A DNA stretch of 39,788 nucleotides from Lewinella sp. W8 (GCF_004375085.3 NZ_SNAQ03000021.1:1-39788); one strand, 5' to 3'. Shown: positions 24,775 to 33,113, numbered from the stretch's first letter. The notes: generated from the sequence alone by a model not told the origin. Numbers and translations: made by a program.

Positions 24775-26292
24775 ATGACTACGTTAATCGTCTTTATCTG
24801 TATTGCTCTTCTGCTGCTCATCATTGTGCAGATTGCACGGGTGCGTGACCTGGCCAAGGAACTGCGCGGCAAGGAAGAAGTAGAACGGCGTTCCACGAAC
24901 GTTACCGGTATCTGGCTCATGGGCTTCATGATTGCCTTCCTGGTGCTTACTACCGCTTCTGCCTTCGTGTTGAAGAATTACTTTCTGGGCTACGGTCCCC
25001 ACGAAGCGGCTTCGGCGCACGGGGGGCGGATTGACTCAATGATGAACTGGACCCTGGTGGTTACCTACAGTGTTTTCATCGTGACCCACATCCTTCTGTT
25101 TTGGTACGCCTTCAAATACCGCCAACAGAAGGGGCGCAAGGCACAGTTTATCTCCCACAACAACACCCTGGAGATTGTCTGGACGGGGATTCCCGCCATC
25201 GTGATGACCTTCCTGGTGATCGGTGGTCTGGACGCCTGGAACGACATCATGGGCGACGTCGGAGCGGATGATGACTACCTGGAAATTGAAGCTACGGGTT
25301 ACCAGTTTGCGTGGCAGATGCGGTACCCCGGCGAAGACGGCCTCCTCGGCCGCAAAGACTTCCGTCTGATTGACGGTACGAACCCGCTGGGCCAGGACTG
25401 GACGGACATGAAGAATGCCGACGACATCCTGGTAAACGACGTGGTGCTTCCCGTTGGCCAGAAGGTTCGGGTACGCATTACGGCCAAGGACGTCCTTCAC
25501 GATTTCTATCTCCCGCAATTCCGGGTGAAGATGGACGCCGTTCCCGGCCTGCCGACCTACTTTGTCTTTACGCCCGAGAAAACGACCAAGGAATACCGCA
25601 AGGATTTGAGCAAGTACAAAGAGTACCAGGTGCCCGATCCGGAAGATCCCTCCAAGATGTTGTGGGAGACCAGCGACTACGAACTGGCCTGTGCGGAGCT
25701 TTGTGGTATTGGCCACTGGTCCATGAAGCGGAAGGTCATCGTACTGGAGCAAGATGAGTACGAGGAGTGGCTGGCCGGTCAGAATTCCTTCTACCTCGCC
25801 AACATCCGCGGAACGGATAACGACCCGAACACGGATATGCTTTTCCCCGCAGAGATTCAGGAGCGCCGAGAGGCCTTCAATACGTCCGCCAACACGGCAC
25901 TGGAAACCGAATCCGACGACGACAATACGCTCGTACTTGAGTACGTGACCTTCGAGACCGGAAGCGCTGAACTGACCTCGCTGTCTCGCTACCAACTCGA
26001 AGACGTGATTGCCCTGATGAAGGCCAAGCCCGAAGTGAAGGCCATGCTGAAGGGGCATACGGACAGCACCGGCAATGCGGAAGCCAACCTCAGCCTGTCT
26101 GAGGCGCGGGCTGCTTCCGTGAAGCAGTTCCTGATGGACGGTGGTATTGATGCCGCTCGTCTGGGTAGTGCCGGCTACGGTGCTACGCAACCAATCGAAA
26201 CAAATGACACTGAAGAAGGGCGTGCGGCAAACCGTCGGACCGAATTTTTCATTACAACGGATGAGTTACCTCAGGTAGCCATCAATTTATAG
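24775..26292 (+). CDS. coxB: cytochrome c oxidase subunit II with C-terminal OmpA-type peptidoglycan-binding domain
   Basis: CuA-bearing subunit that takes electrons into the oxidase. About four hydrophobic helices (residues 2-22, 45-68, 88-110, 130-150) precede the cupredoxin domain. The CuA site is complete: His242 in DVLHDFYLP, and Cys306, Glu308, Cys310, His314 and Met317 in CAELCGIGHWSM. No cytochrome c domain is fused, unlike true caa3 subunit II. Instead residues about 386-497 form an OmpA-like domain: FETGSAEL, GHTDSTGNAEANLSLSEARA (Asp430, Arg445) and NRRTEFF (Arg487/488), with the residues that bind meso-diaminopimelate. This would tether the oxidase to the cell wall. Length 505 is well above the usual 300-400. 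There is no frame break across the junction. Confidence 0.93.
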   Translation: MTTLIVFICIALLLLIIVQIARVRDLAKELRGKEEVERRSTNVTGIWLMGFMIAFLVLTTASAFVLKNYFLGYGPHEAASAHGGRIDSMMNWTLVVTYSVFIVTHILLFWYAFKYRQQKGRKAQFISHNNTLEIVWTGIPAIVMTFLVIGGLDAWNDIMGDVGADDDYLEIEATGYQFAWQMRYPGEDGLLGRKDFRLIDGTNPLGQDWTDMKNADDILVNDVVLPVGQKVRVRITAKDVLHDFYLPQFRVKMDAVPGLPTYFVFTPEKTTKEYRKDLSKYKEYQVPDPEDPSKMLWETSDYELACAELCGIGHWSMKRKVIVLEQDEYEEWLAGQNSFYLANIRGTDNDPNTDMLFPAEIQERREAFNTSANTALETESDDDNTLVLEYVTFETGSAELTSLSRYQLEDVIALMKAKPEVKAMLKGHTDSTGNAEANLSLSEARAASVKQFLMDGGIDAARLGSAGYGATQPIETNDTEEGRAANRRTEFFITTDELPQVAINL

Positions 26293-26330
26293 TAAACTAT
26301 CCACTAGAAGAACTTCTAAAGCTGATAACC

Positions 26331-28184
26331 ATGGCAAGCGCAGTACTTACGGCTCCAGCTACCCGGGAAGACGCTCTGATCCAGGAACTGGGTTACGACG
26401 ATCACTTCCACGAGCACCATCACGGAGACAAGTATCAGTCTAACTTTATTTTCCACTACATTTTCTCTCAGGATCACAAGATGATCGCCAAGCAGTTCCT
26501 CATCACCGGTATGATGTGGGCCCTGATTGGTGCCATGATGTCGCTGGTTTTCCGGATGCAGCTTGGCTTCCCCGAGGAGAGCATCGCCTGGATGAAACCC
26601 TTCCTGGGCAAGTGGATTGCCATTAACTCCGAAGGAGTTGGATCGCTCACCCAAGATTTCTACTACGCACTGGTGACGATGCACGGTACGATCCTGGTAT
26701 TCTTTGTACTAACCGCCGGTTTGAGTGGTACCTTCTCGAATCTGTTGATTCCCCTCATGATCGGCGCACGTGATATGGCTTCCCCGCTGTTGAACATGCT
26801 CAGCTACTGGTTCTTCTTCATTTCCGGTAGCGTAATGTTTGCCTCGCTCTTCCTGAGCACGGGCCCCTTCGCCGGGGGCTGGGTAGCTTATCCTCCACTC
26901 TCCGCACTGCCCCAAGCCATGGATGGGTCCGGTGCCGGTATGACGCTTTGGACGGTCTCCCTCGTACTCTTTGTGGTCTCCGTACTGTTGGGTGGTATCA
27001 ACTACATCACTACGGTGCTTAACCTGCGTACGAAGGGCATGAGCATGTGGCGTCTGCCACTGCCCATCTGGGCCTTCTTCATCACGGCCATCATTGGTCT
27101 GCTTTCGTTCCCCGTACTGACCTCGGCCTTCTTCCTGATGATCCTGGATCGCAGCGTGGGTACGAGCTTCTACCTCAGTGATATTTACATTGGTGGACAG
27201 GCCCTCGATCACGTTGGTGGTAGCCCCATCCTGTACCAGCACCTTTTCTGGTTCCTGGGCCACCCCGAGGTATACATCATTATCCTGCCCGCGATGGGTA
27301 TCGTTTCCGAGGTACTGTCCGTACACAGTCGGAAGCCCATCTTCGGATACAAGGCCATGGTATTCTCCATTCTGGCGATTGCCTTCTTGTCCTTCATTGT
27401 ATGGGCTCACCACATGTTCATGTCCGGTGTGAACCCCTTCATCTCTAACTTCTTCGTGATCTTCACCCTGATCATCGCCGTTCCTTCGGCGGTGAAGGTG
27501 TTCAACTGGATTGCGACGCTATACGGTGGTAACATCCGCTTCAATCCCGCCAGCCTGTTCGGCATCGGTTTCGTTTCGATGTTCATCTCCGGTGGTCTGA
27601 CCGGTATCTGGCTGGGTAACTCCACGCTGGACATTCAGCTGCACGATACCTACTTCGTTGTGGCTCACTTCCACATCGTAATGGGTGTTGCGGCCTTCTT
27701 CGGCATGTTTGCCGGGGTATATCACTGGTTCCCCAAACTTTACGGTCGTTTCATGAACGAGACGCTCGGTAAGCTTCACTTCTGGGGTACGCTGATCGGT
27801 GCCTACGCCGTATTCTGGCCCATGCACTACCTCGGTATGGCCGGTGTTCCCCGCCGTTACTACAGCTTTGATGCGTTCCAGGCTTTCGGTCACTTCGACA
27901 ACTTGAACAAGTTCATCACCATTGCGGCCATCATCACCTTTGGCTTCCAGATCCTCTTCGTGATCAACTTCTTCTACAGCATCTGGCGTGGACGTAAGCT
28001 GACGGAGCGTAACCCCTACAACGCCAACACCCTGGAGTGGACCACTCCCGTTGAGGTTGGCCACGGTAACTGGCCCGGTAAGCTGCCAACGGTACAGCGT
28101 TGGGCGTACGACTACGGTAAGGACGGTCGTGAGTTCATTTCCCAGGTGGAACCCGTCGGGGAAAATGAATCAGTTGCGCATTAG
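26331..28184 (+). CDS. coxA: cytochrome c oxidase subunit I (A1 type)
   Basis: A 617-residue catalytic subunit that reduces oxygen and pumps protons. The motif GHPEVYIIILP (His311, Glu313, Tyr315) carries the CuB His, the D-channel Glu and the cross-linked Tyr, which mark an A1-type heme-copper oxidase. WAHHMFMSG holds the CuB His pair and AHFHIVMG the heme His ligands. The N-terminus has an unusual His cluster (HFHEHHHGDKY, about residues 26-36) before the first helix. It lies 38 bp after coxB, probably co-transcribed. All expected motifs are intact. Confidence 0.96.
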   Translation: MASAVLTAPATREDALIQELGYDDHFHEHHHGDKYQSNFIFHYIFSQDHKMIAKQFLITGMMWALIGAMMSLVFRMQLGFPEESIAWMKPFLGKWIAINSEGVGSLTQDFYYALVTMHGTILVFFVLTAGLSGTFSNLLIPLMIGARDMASPLLNMLSYWFFFISGSVMFASLFLSTGPFAGGWVAYPPLSALPQAMDGSGAGMTLWTVSLVLFVVSVLLGGINYITTVLNLRTKGMSMWRLPLPIWAFFITAIIGLLSFPVLTSAFFLMILDRSVGTSFYLSDIYIGGQALDHVGGSPILYQHLFWFLGHPEVYIIILPAMGIVSEVLSVHSRKPIFGYKAMVFSILAIAFLSFIVWAHHMFMSGVNPFISNFFVIFTLIIAVPSAVKVFNWIATLYGGNIRFNPASLFGIGFVSMFISGGLTGIWLGNSTLDIQLHDTYFVVAHFHIVMGVAAFFGMFAGVYHWFPKLYGRFMNETLGKLHFWGTLIGAYAVFWPMHYLGMAGVPRRYYSFDAFQAFGHFDNLNKFITIAAIITFGFQILFVINFFYSIWRGRKLTERNPYNANTLEWTTPVEVGHGNWPGKLPTVQRWAYDYGKDGREFISQVEPVGENESVAH

Positions 28185-28230
28185 GATTAATTAAACATAC
28201 GCCGACGTCGCAATGCGTTGGCACAATCAG

Positions 28231-28279
28231 GCGGCCCGTAATTCGTAGCACCTTGTCGCCGCGAAATACGGGTCGCCGC
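28231..28279 (+). other. imperfect hairpin between coxA and the heme O synthase gene
   Basis: GCGGCCCGTAATTCG (28231-28245) can pair imperfectly with the segment at 28262-28279 (reverse complement GCGGCGACCCGTATTTCG). TTATTTA follows. It could be a weak terminator or attenuator, trimming expression of the genes beyond coxA. Confidence 0.4.
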
Positions 28280-28304
28280 TTATTTACCTTTAAGTAAGTA
28301 TTCG

Positions 28305-29213
28305 GTGAAGAGAACATCTTCCACAAAGGCGGTAGAACTTCCCCTGGGGCGGACCCTGTCCGACCTGGCGGCGCTGGTCAAATTCAGGCTGTCGGCAACG
28401 GTGGTTCTGTCTTCGGTCCTTGCTTACTTTGTTGCCCTGGGCGGAGCGAGCATCAGCCTGTGGGCGGTGAGCGTACTCACCATGGGGGGCTTCCTGACGA
28501 CGGCGGCCGCCAACATCCTGAACGAATTGCTGGAGAAAGATTTTGACCGCGATATGGCGCGGACTCAGAATCGTCCCCTGGCAACCGGTAGGATGAGTTC
28601 CAGCGATGCCCTGCTGCTGGCGGGCTTTGCCAGCATGGGAGGTATCACCTTACTGGCTCTGTTCAATCCCTGGACGGCCTTTTTGGGTATGGTGTCGCTG
28701 ATCAGCTACGCCTTCGTGTATACTCCCCTCAAGCGCGTTGGCCCGGTGGCCGTGCTGGTGGGGGCCATTCCCGGAGCATTACCCGCTTTGATTGGGTGTG
28801 CCGCGGCGCAGGGACAGATCACCCTGCTTGGCCTGACCCTTTTTGCCATCCAGTTTTTCTGGCAGTTGCCCCATTTCTACGCGATCGGTTATCTCGGCTT
28901 TGCGGACTATCGGCGGGCGGGATTCAAGCTCGTTCCGGAGCGTAACGGAGAAGCAGATACGGACCGGCTGTCGCGGGATGCCGTGCTGGCTTGTCTGGCC
29001 CTGATTCCCCTGGCGCTGGCACCTTTTGCGCTAGGCTTTACGAATTTGTGGATGTCCGTTCTGGTCGTGCTGTTGAGTGTAGCCTTCCTCTATTTTGCCT
29101 ACGGATTTCGCCGGGAACCTACCCGAAAGACGGCCTTACGCATGATGTTCTTCTCTTTTATTTACCTGCCGGTAGCTTTTTCGCTGTACTGGTTAGGACA
29201 ACAGTTTATTTAA
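28305..29213 (+). CDS. ctaB: protoheme IX farnesyltransferase (heme O synthase)
   Basis: A 302-residue UbiA-family membrane enzyme that adds farnesyl to heme B to give heme O, a precursor of heme A for the oxidase. The Asp-rich motif NELLEKDFDRDMARTQNRP (about residues 73-91) and the later YTPLKR and GFADYRRAG segments are the family's two conserved regions. There are about nine hydrophobic helices. The start is GTG at 28305; no ATG fits before the conserved LGRTLSDLAALVKFR. A possible weak -7 element, TACCTTTA, lies about 20 bases upstream. It sits within the oxidase cluster, 1 bp from the subunit III start. Confidence 0.95.
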   Translation: MKRTSSTKAVELPLGRTLSDLAALVKFRLSATVVLSSVLAYFVALGGASISLWAVSVLTMGGFLTTAAANILNELLEKDFDRDMARTQNRPLATGRMSSSDALLLAGFASMGGITLLALFNPWTAFLGMVSLISYAFVYTPLKRVGPVAVLVGAIPGALPALIGCAAAQGQITLLGLTLFAIQFFWQLPHFYAIGYLGFADYRRAGFKLVPERNGEADTDRLSRDAVLACLALIPLALAPFALGFTNLWMSVLVVLLSVAFLYFAYGFRREPTRKTALRMMFFSFIYLPVAFSLYWLGQQFI

Positions 29214-29214
29214 A

Positions 29215-29814
29215 ATGAGTGGCATGGACGTAAGTATCGAAAAAAGAATGCAGGCGGAAACCCGCCGCAACAAGATTCACCCAAAGAAACTTGCCCTTTG
29301 GGTAGCCATCGTCAGTTTGATCATGATGTTTACGGCCCTCACGAGTGCCTACATCGTGCGTCGGGCGGCGGGAAACTGGCTGGAATTTTCAATCCCTTCT
29401 ATTTTCTACGTGAACACTTTGGTCATCGTAGCAAGTAGCCTAACTTTGCACGCCGCTTACCGGGCCTTCAAACGGGAGGCTGAGGGAGCGTATAAAGCTC
29501 TACTTGGAATGACTTTTCTTCTGGGGACGGCTTTTGTGATTTTACAGTATTTCGGATGGCTGCAAATGGAAGCCGATGGTGTACCCCTGCGGATAAATCC
29601 TTCCGGGGATTTTGTCTACGCCATCAGCAGTCTTCACGCCGTCCACGTATTGGGTGGATTAGCCGCACTGGGGGTTGCCCTGGCCATGGCTTTTGCGCGC
29701 AAATTACGGCGGACGCCGGCAAGACAACTCCGGTTGGAGCTGACCCTGACCTACTGGCACTTTGTGGACGTGCTCTGGATATACCTCATCGTATTCCTGA
29801 GCCTTCAACGCTAA
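29215..29814 (+). CDS. heme-copper oxidase subunit III, first copy
   Basis: A 199-residue membrane protein with five helices (for example LALWVAIVSLIMMFTALTSAYIV and VYAISSLHAVHVLGGLAAL), ending with the subunit III signature LTYWHFVDVLWIYLIVFL. It stabilises subunit I and may help oxygen entry. It starts directly after ctaB (TAA, one base, ATG), indicating coupling. It is the shorter of two tandem subunit III genes; having two is common in Bacteroidota oxidase clusters. Confidence 0.9.
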   Translation: MSGMDVSIEKRMQAETRRNKIHPKKLALWVAIVSLIMMFTALTSAYIVRRAAGNWLEFSIPSIFYVNTLVIVASSLTLHAAYRAFKREAEGAYKALLGMTFLLGTAFVILQYFGWLQMEADGVPLRINPSGDFVYAISSLHAVHVLGGLAALGVALAMAFARKLRRTPARQLRLELTLTYWHFVDVLWIYLIVFLSLQR

Positions 29815-29903
29815 ACCTAAACTAAAGAATACCGGGGCGTCAGGCAAAGCCACACACTACCGGAATTACTACACTACCTACTGAGCAGTTAAAAAACGCT
29901 AAC

Positions 29904-30857
29904 ATGGCCGAAGAAACGGATATCCTCATTGCCGACGAGCACCAGGCAGACACCGGTAGCTGGGACGGTGGTGATCAGAAACCCTTCAAGGCGTCCTACG
30001 GGAAGCTGATGATGTGGTACTTCCTCCTCTCGGATGCTTTTACCTTCGCGGGTTTCCTGATCGCCTACGGGGCACTGCGCTTCAGCAGTCCCAGCTGGCC
30101 CGTACCCGATAAGGTATTCGCCACGGCACCCTTCGACATTCACAACACGATCTTTGGCGGAGAAGCGCCCCTGATCTTCGTAACCTTCATGTCCTTCCTG
30201 CTGATCATTAGCTCGGGTACGATGGTACGTGCCGTACAGGAAGGTGCCCGGGAGAATAAGCGAGGCGTGGTCTTCTGGATGTTACTCACGGTACTGGGTG
30301 GTGCGGGCTTCCTCGGCTGTCAGGCCTGGGAATGGACCAACCTGATCGCTACGGAACACATGACGGTCTCAACGAACCCCTTTGGTACCTACACGGAGAA
30401 CGGTTTTTACCTTGATCCGGAGACGGGTGAGGTAACCGACGAAGTGGTCAAGGAAGGAGAAACCTACCTGCTCCATAAAGCGGGAGTTTCTCACGGAGAG
30501 GGCCACGAGGGAGAAGAGCACTTCGAATACCCCACGGTAGCCGGAGATTACGCCGGCTTCCAGATTGATGATGAGGGCTTCATTCACCGTAAGTACGTCG
30601 TGAGTGAAACCAACGAAGTTAAGTTGCAGGACTTCGGTCCGACGGCCTTTGGCGCCCTGTTTTTCGGGATTACCGGCTTCCACGGCTTCCACGTATTCAC
30701 CGGAGTTATCTTCCTGTTGATCATCCTGATCAATGCGGGAAGTGGCGTCTACGCCGCCCGGCAGAACGGGTACGAGATGGTGGAGAAAATCGGTCTCTAC
30801 TGGCACTTTGTAGACCTTGTTTGGGTCTTTGTATTCCTCGTATTCTACCTCCTCTAA
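29904..30857 (+). CDS. cytochrome c oxidase subunit III, second copy with large loop
   Basis: A 317-residue subunit III. Helices include LMMWYFLLSDAFTFAGFLIAY and APLIFVTFMSFLLIISSGTMV, and the C-terminal signature reads GLYWHFVDLVWVFVFLVFYLL. Between helices, about residues 150-240 form a hydrophilic loop (FYLDPETGEVTDE, HGEGHEGEEH, DDEGFIHRKYVV) not found in standard subunit III and probably exposed on one membrane face. It contains a short His/Glu cluster like that in ActF. It lies 89 bp after the first subunit III and 59 bp before subunit IV. Confidence 0.92.
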   Translation: MAEETDILIADEHQADTGSWDGGDQKPFKASYGKLMMWYFLLSDAFTFAGFLIAYGALRFSSPSWPVPDKVFATAPFDIHNTIFGGEAPLIFVTFMSFLLIISSGTMVRAVQEGARENKRGVVFWMLLTVLGGAGFLGCQAWEWTNLIATEHMTVSTNPFGTYTENGFYLDPETGEVTDEVVKEGETYLLHKAGVSHGEGHEGEEHFEYPTVAGDYAGFQIDDEGFIHRKYVVSETNEVKLQDFGPTAFGALFFGITGFHGFHVFTGVIFLLIILINAGSGVYAARQNGYEMVEKIGLYWHFVDLVWVFVFLVFYLL

Positions 30858-30916
30858 ACCAATAAAACCGTACCAACTCCGGGTTCCGGAGGAACGGTGA
30901 CGTAAAAGAAAAGATA

Positions 30917-31333
30917 ATGGCAAACCATCTTAGCTACGAAGATTCAGTAAAGGGCGTATGGAAGGGGCTTGGCCTCCTGGCCATCGTTACCCTGGCGGAA
31001 GTATTCCTTTCTCTCGGAAAGGCGATGGAATCCCTGGAAGAGTACACCTGGGTCATTTACGGCCTGGCCTTCCTCATCATCGTGCTGTCCATTTACAAGG
31101 CTTACTTCATCATTTACGAATTCATGCACATGGGATACGAGGTCCGTGGCCTTGCCCTGAGTGTACTGCTACCCGTACTCCTGTTGGTCTGGGCGCTCGT
31201 TGCTTTCTTCAACGAAGGCTCCGCCTGGAAGAACAACCGCGAAGAAATCAATGAGCGGGACAACATTGAAGCAGAGGCACCCGTAGGGATGCTGAATGAG
31301 GACGAGGTAACGAGCGACGCACTGCTCGGATAA
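30917..31333 (+). CDS. cytochrome c oxidase subunit IV (prokaryotic COX4/CyoD type)
   Basis: A 138-residue small membrane subunit with three helices (GLGLLAIVTLAEVFLSLG, YTWVIYGLAFLIIVLSIYKAYFI and LALSVLLPVLLLVWALVAFF), the usual layout of bacterial subunit IV. The segment KAYFIIYEFMHMGYE between helices 2 and 3 is typical. An acidic tail ends the protein. It is the last gene before a clear terminator at 31356. Confidence 0.88.
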   Translation: MANHLSYEDSVKGVWKGLGLLAIVTLAEVFLSLGKAMESLEEYTWVIYGLAFLIIVLSIYKAYFIIYEFMHMGYEVRGLALSVLLPVLLLVWALVAFFNEGSAWKNNREEINERDNIEAEAPVGMLNEDEVTSDALLG

Positions 31334-31355
31334 CCCGAAGTCATCTACCGATAGA

Positions 31356-31398
31356 GACACCCCCGCCGCAGAAGCTTTCTCGGTGGGGGTATCTTTTT
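31356..31398 (+). terminator. intrinsic terminator at the end of the oxidase operon
   Basis: GACACCCCCGCCG (31356-31368) pairs with CGGTGGGGGTATC (31381-31393) over 13 positions with one mismatch and one G-U pair, then TTTTT at 31394-31398. It lies 23 bases after the subunit IV stop. Confidence 0.85.
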
Positions 31399-31599
31399 AC
31401 CAAAGGTGTCTCCCCATTTCCGGGAGCAGGCAAGCGGGTAGAACCCGGAGACCACGGCTGCATGGACATTTGCTTTGCACCTGCGGTCTCGCCACTAATA
31501 CCACGATATCGTCAAAATTATCTTCCGGGTTAAGCAAAAGCGGGTAGCCCGGGTTTAGTACAGGAAGTTTTTCGGTGTTTCCCCGGTAATTCACAACGT
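31399..31599. other. structured leader-like region before the Sco-like gene
   Basis: A long imperfect stem can form between GAGACC near 31450 and GGTCTC near 31488. On the minus strand the region contains CGCAGGTGC, the core of the small motif seen at 14752 and 38894. I see no match to a known riboswitch class. The promoter of the following genes should lie here, but no full TAnnTTTG is found. Confidence 0.35.
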
Positions 31600-32244
31600 A
31601 TGACAAAGGCAAAAAAAATCCTCAACGCAGCTGCCCTGCTGCTCTTCCTGGTGGGACTTCCCCTGGGTTCTTACGTCTATCTCAAGATGGGGTACGAATA
31701 CCGGAAGGAGGCCATCATGACCCAGGGTGATTTTGGTAAGATGCCGGACCTCTCTTCGTTGGAGGCGGTGCGCGGAGAACTACCCGAAGAATTTCGCGGA
31801 GCCATGACGGTAGTGGGTTGGCTGGATCCGACCAAATCCTCCGGCACCGAGATGTATGGTCGAATGATGGATAGCGTCTACCAGCAGTTCGCGAACAGTC
31901 CTAACCTTTACTTTACCACCATCACCCTGGCCGACGATCCGGTCACTGCCGCTCGGGAATTCGCCGAAACCTACCATCTGCCGGATGACGAAATGATCAG
32001 TTTTCTGGCGGCTGACGAAGCAGCTTTTGCCCGAACGGCCGAGCAATTTTCGCTTCCCGTAACCGCTTACGAAGCCGCCGGCGAGCAGCCGTTGGTGGCC
32101 CTGGTGGATAGTTCACTGACCATCGTTAAACACTACGACCTCGCCAAGCGCGAGGAAACGCTGAGTCTGGTGGAATTGATTTCGGTGATCATTCCGTTGC
32201 CGGAAAAGCAAGACATCATCGTGGAACGTAAAAAAGAACTTTAG
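31600..32244 (+). CDS. Sco-like protein lacking the copper-binding cysteines
   Basis: A 214-residue membrane-anchored protein (one helix, AAALLLFLVGLPLGSYVYL). The layout after the anchor follows the Sco/thioredoxin fold: MTVVGWLDPTKSSGTEMYGRM where Sco has CxxxC, then NLYFTTITLADDP and AREFAETYHLP, and a C-terminal VALVDSSLTIVKHYDL strand. The whole protein has no Cys at all, so the CxxxC copper site is absent, and the conserved Sco His is not evident. Sco proteins deliver copper to CuA of subunit II; here the position in the cluster is kept but copper binding is not possible in the usual way. The reading frame is intact, so it is not a decayed gene. Confidence 0.7.
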   Translation: MTKAKKILNAAALLLFLVGLPLGSYVYLKMGYEYRKEAIMTQGDFGKMPDLSSLEAVRGELPEEFRGAMTVVGWLDPTKSSGTEMYGRMMDSVYQQFANSPNLYFTTITLADDPVTAAREFAETYHLPDDEMISFLAADEAAFARTAEQFSLPVTAYEAAGEQPLVALVDSSLTIVKHYDLAKREETLSLVELISVIIPLPEKQDIIVERKKEL

Positions 32245-32246
32245 GT

Positions 32247-32849
32247 ATGCAAACGGAAAGATTCCCCCAACTCAAAAAGTACCCCGATAAGGAGCGAGGG
32301 CTCAAAATTCTCATCTGGGTAGTTTCCGTGGTGGTCATCCTTCTGGTTGGTGCCATGCGTCAGTACAAGTTGCCGGTTCCCGAAGGATGGGACGTAGGTT
32401 TTCTGCCGGGCGTGAATGCGTTACTGAACGGTTTGACGGCCGTGGCGCTGATCTTTTCTCTGGTGTTCATCAAGCAGGGTAAGGTGGTGCAGCACCGCAA
32501 CGCCAACGGCGTTGCCCTGGGGCTGTCGGTGATGTTCCTGCTCTGTTACGTTGTGTATCACTTTACGACTCCGGAAGTGATCTTCGGGGACGTTGACCAT
32601 AACGGCATTTTGTCCGAGGCGGAAACTGCTGCCGTGGCGGGGATTCGCCCCTGGTATTTGCTGATTCTTTTCAGCCACATTGGCCTGGCGGGCATCCTTT
32701 TACCCTTTATTTTGTTAACTACTTTGAGGGCCCTGGTCGGTAAATACACCCTGCACCGCAAGATGGCCAAAATCGTCTGGCCGCTCTGGTTATACGTTGC
32801 CATTACCGGTCCGGTGGTATTCCTTATGCTGCGTAGTTACTATCCCTAA
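32247..32849 (+). CDS. DUF420 (CtaM/YozB-like) oxidase-assembly membrane protein with EF-hand loop
   Basis: A 200-residue protein with about five helices (ILIWVVSVVVILLVGAM, LNGLTAVALIFSLVFI, GVALGLSVMFLLCYVVYHF, WYLLILFSHIGLAGILLPFI, WPLWLYVAITGPVVFLML), matching DUF420. In Gram-positive bacteria the relative CtaM is needed for heme A oxidase activity. In the loop after the third helix, residues 115-126 read DVDHNGILSEAE, a perfect 12-residue EF-hand calcium loop (D1, D3, N5, G6, S9, E12). It starts 2 bp after the Sco-like stop and its own stop abuts the next frame, so the three genes look co-transcribed. Confidence 0.88.
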   Translation: MQTERFPQLKKYPDKERGLKILIWVVSVVVILLVGAMRQYKLPVPEGWDVGFLPGVNALLNGLTAVALIFSLVFIKQGKVVQHRNANGVALGLSVMFLLCYVVYHFTTPEVIFGDVDHNGILSEAETAAVAGIRPWYLLILFSHIGLAGILLPFILLTTLRALVGKYTLHRKMAKIVWPLWLYVAITGPVVFLMLRSYYP

Positions 32850-32861
32850 ATGTACCCGAAG

Positions 32862-33113
32862 ATGAAAAAGCAATGGATTCTTTTTACGGCGCTTACGCTG
32901 GTATGCTTCCTGGTGAGTGGCGAAGATTTGCTCGCTCAGTGTCCGATGTGCCGGGCGACGGCCGAGAGTAACCTGGCCAATGGTGGTACGGAAGGGCGTG
33001 GACTGAATAACGGAATTCTATACCTGCTAGGCATGCCCTACCTGTTGATTGGTACAATCGCCTACCTCTGGTGGCGCAACCGGAAGCAGGGCCTCGACGA
33101 GGAAGCAGCCTAG
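32862..33113 (+). CDS. small membrane protein with CPMC motif
   Basis: An 83-residue protein. A signal-like helix (MKKQWILFTALTLVCFLVSG) ends near LLAQ; the mature chain would begin with CPMC (Cys27, Cys30), followed by a Gly/Asn-rich loop (ANGGTEGRGLNNG) and one membrane helix (ILYLLGMPYLLIGTIAYLWW) with a basic end. The start at 32862 fits the signal better than 32850. Small CP(M/V)C membrane proteins next to Sco and DUF420 genes recur in Bacteroidota as I recall. A copper or heme handling role is plausible from the position and the Cys pair but not shown. It is convergent with the DtxR-family gene. Confidence 0.75.
   Translation: MKKQWILFTALTLVCFLVSGEDLLAQCPMCRATAESNLANGGTEGRGLNNGILYLLGMPYLLIGTIAYLWWRNRKQGLDEEAA

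Noticed and set aside
24775..26292. CoxB-OmpA as two genes merged by a frameshift
   Set aside because: The frame is continuous, no start codon context or gap separates the domains, and a natural Asp/Glu linker lies between them.
31399..31599. Cobalamin or other known riboswitch before the Sco-like gene
   Set aside because: GCCACT and a long stem are present, but the conserved cores of cobalamin riboswitches and the other classes I know are missing.
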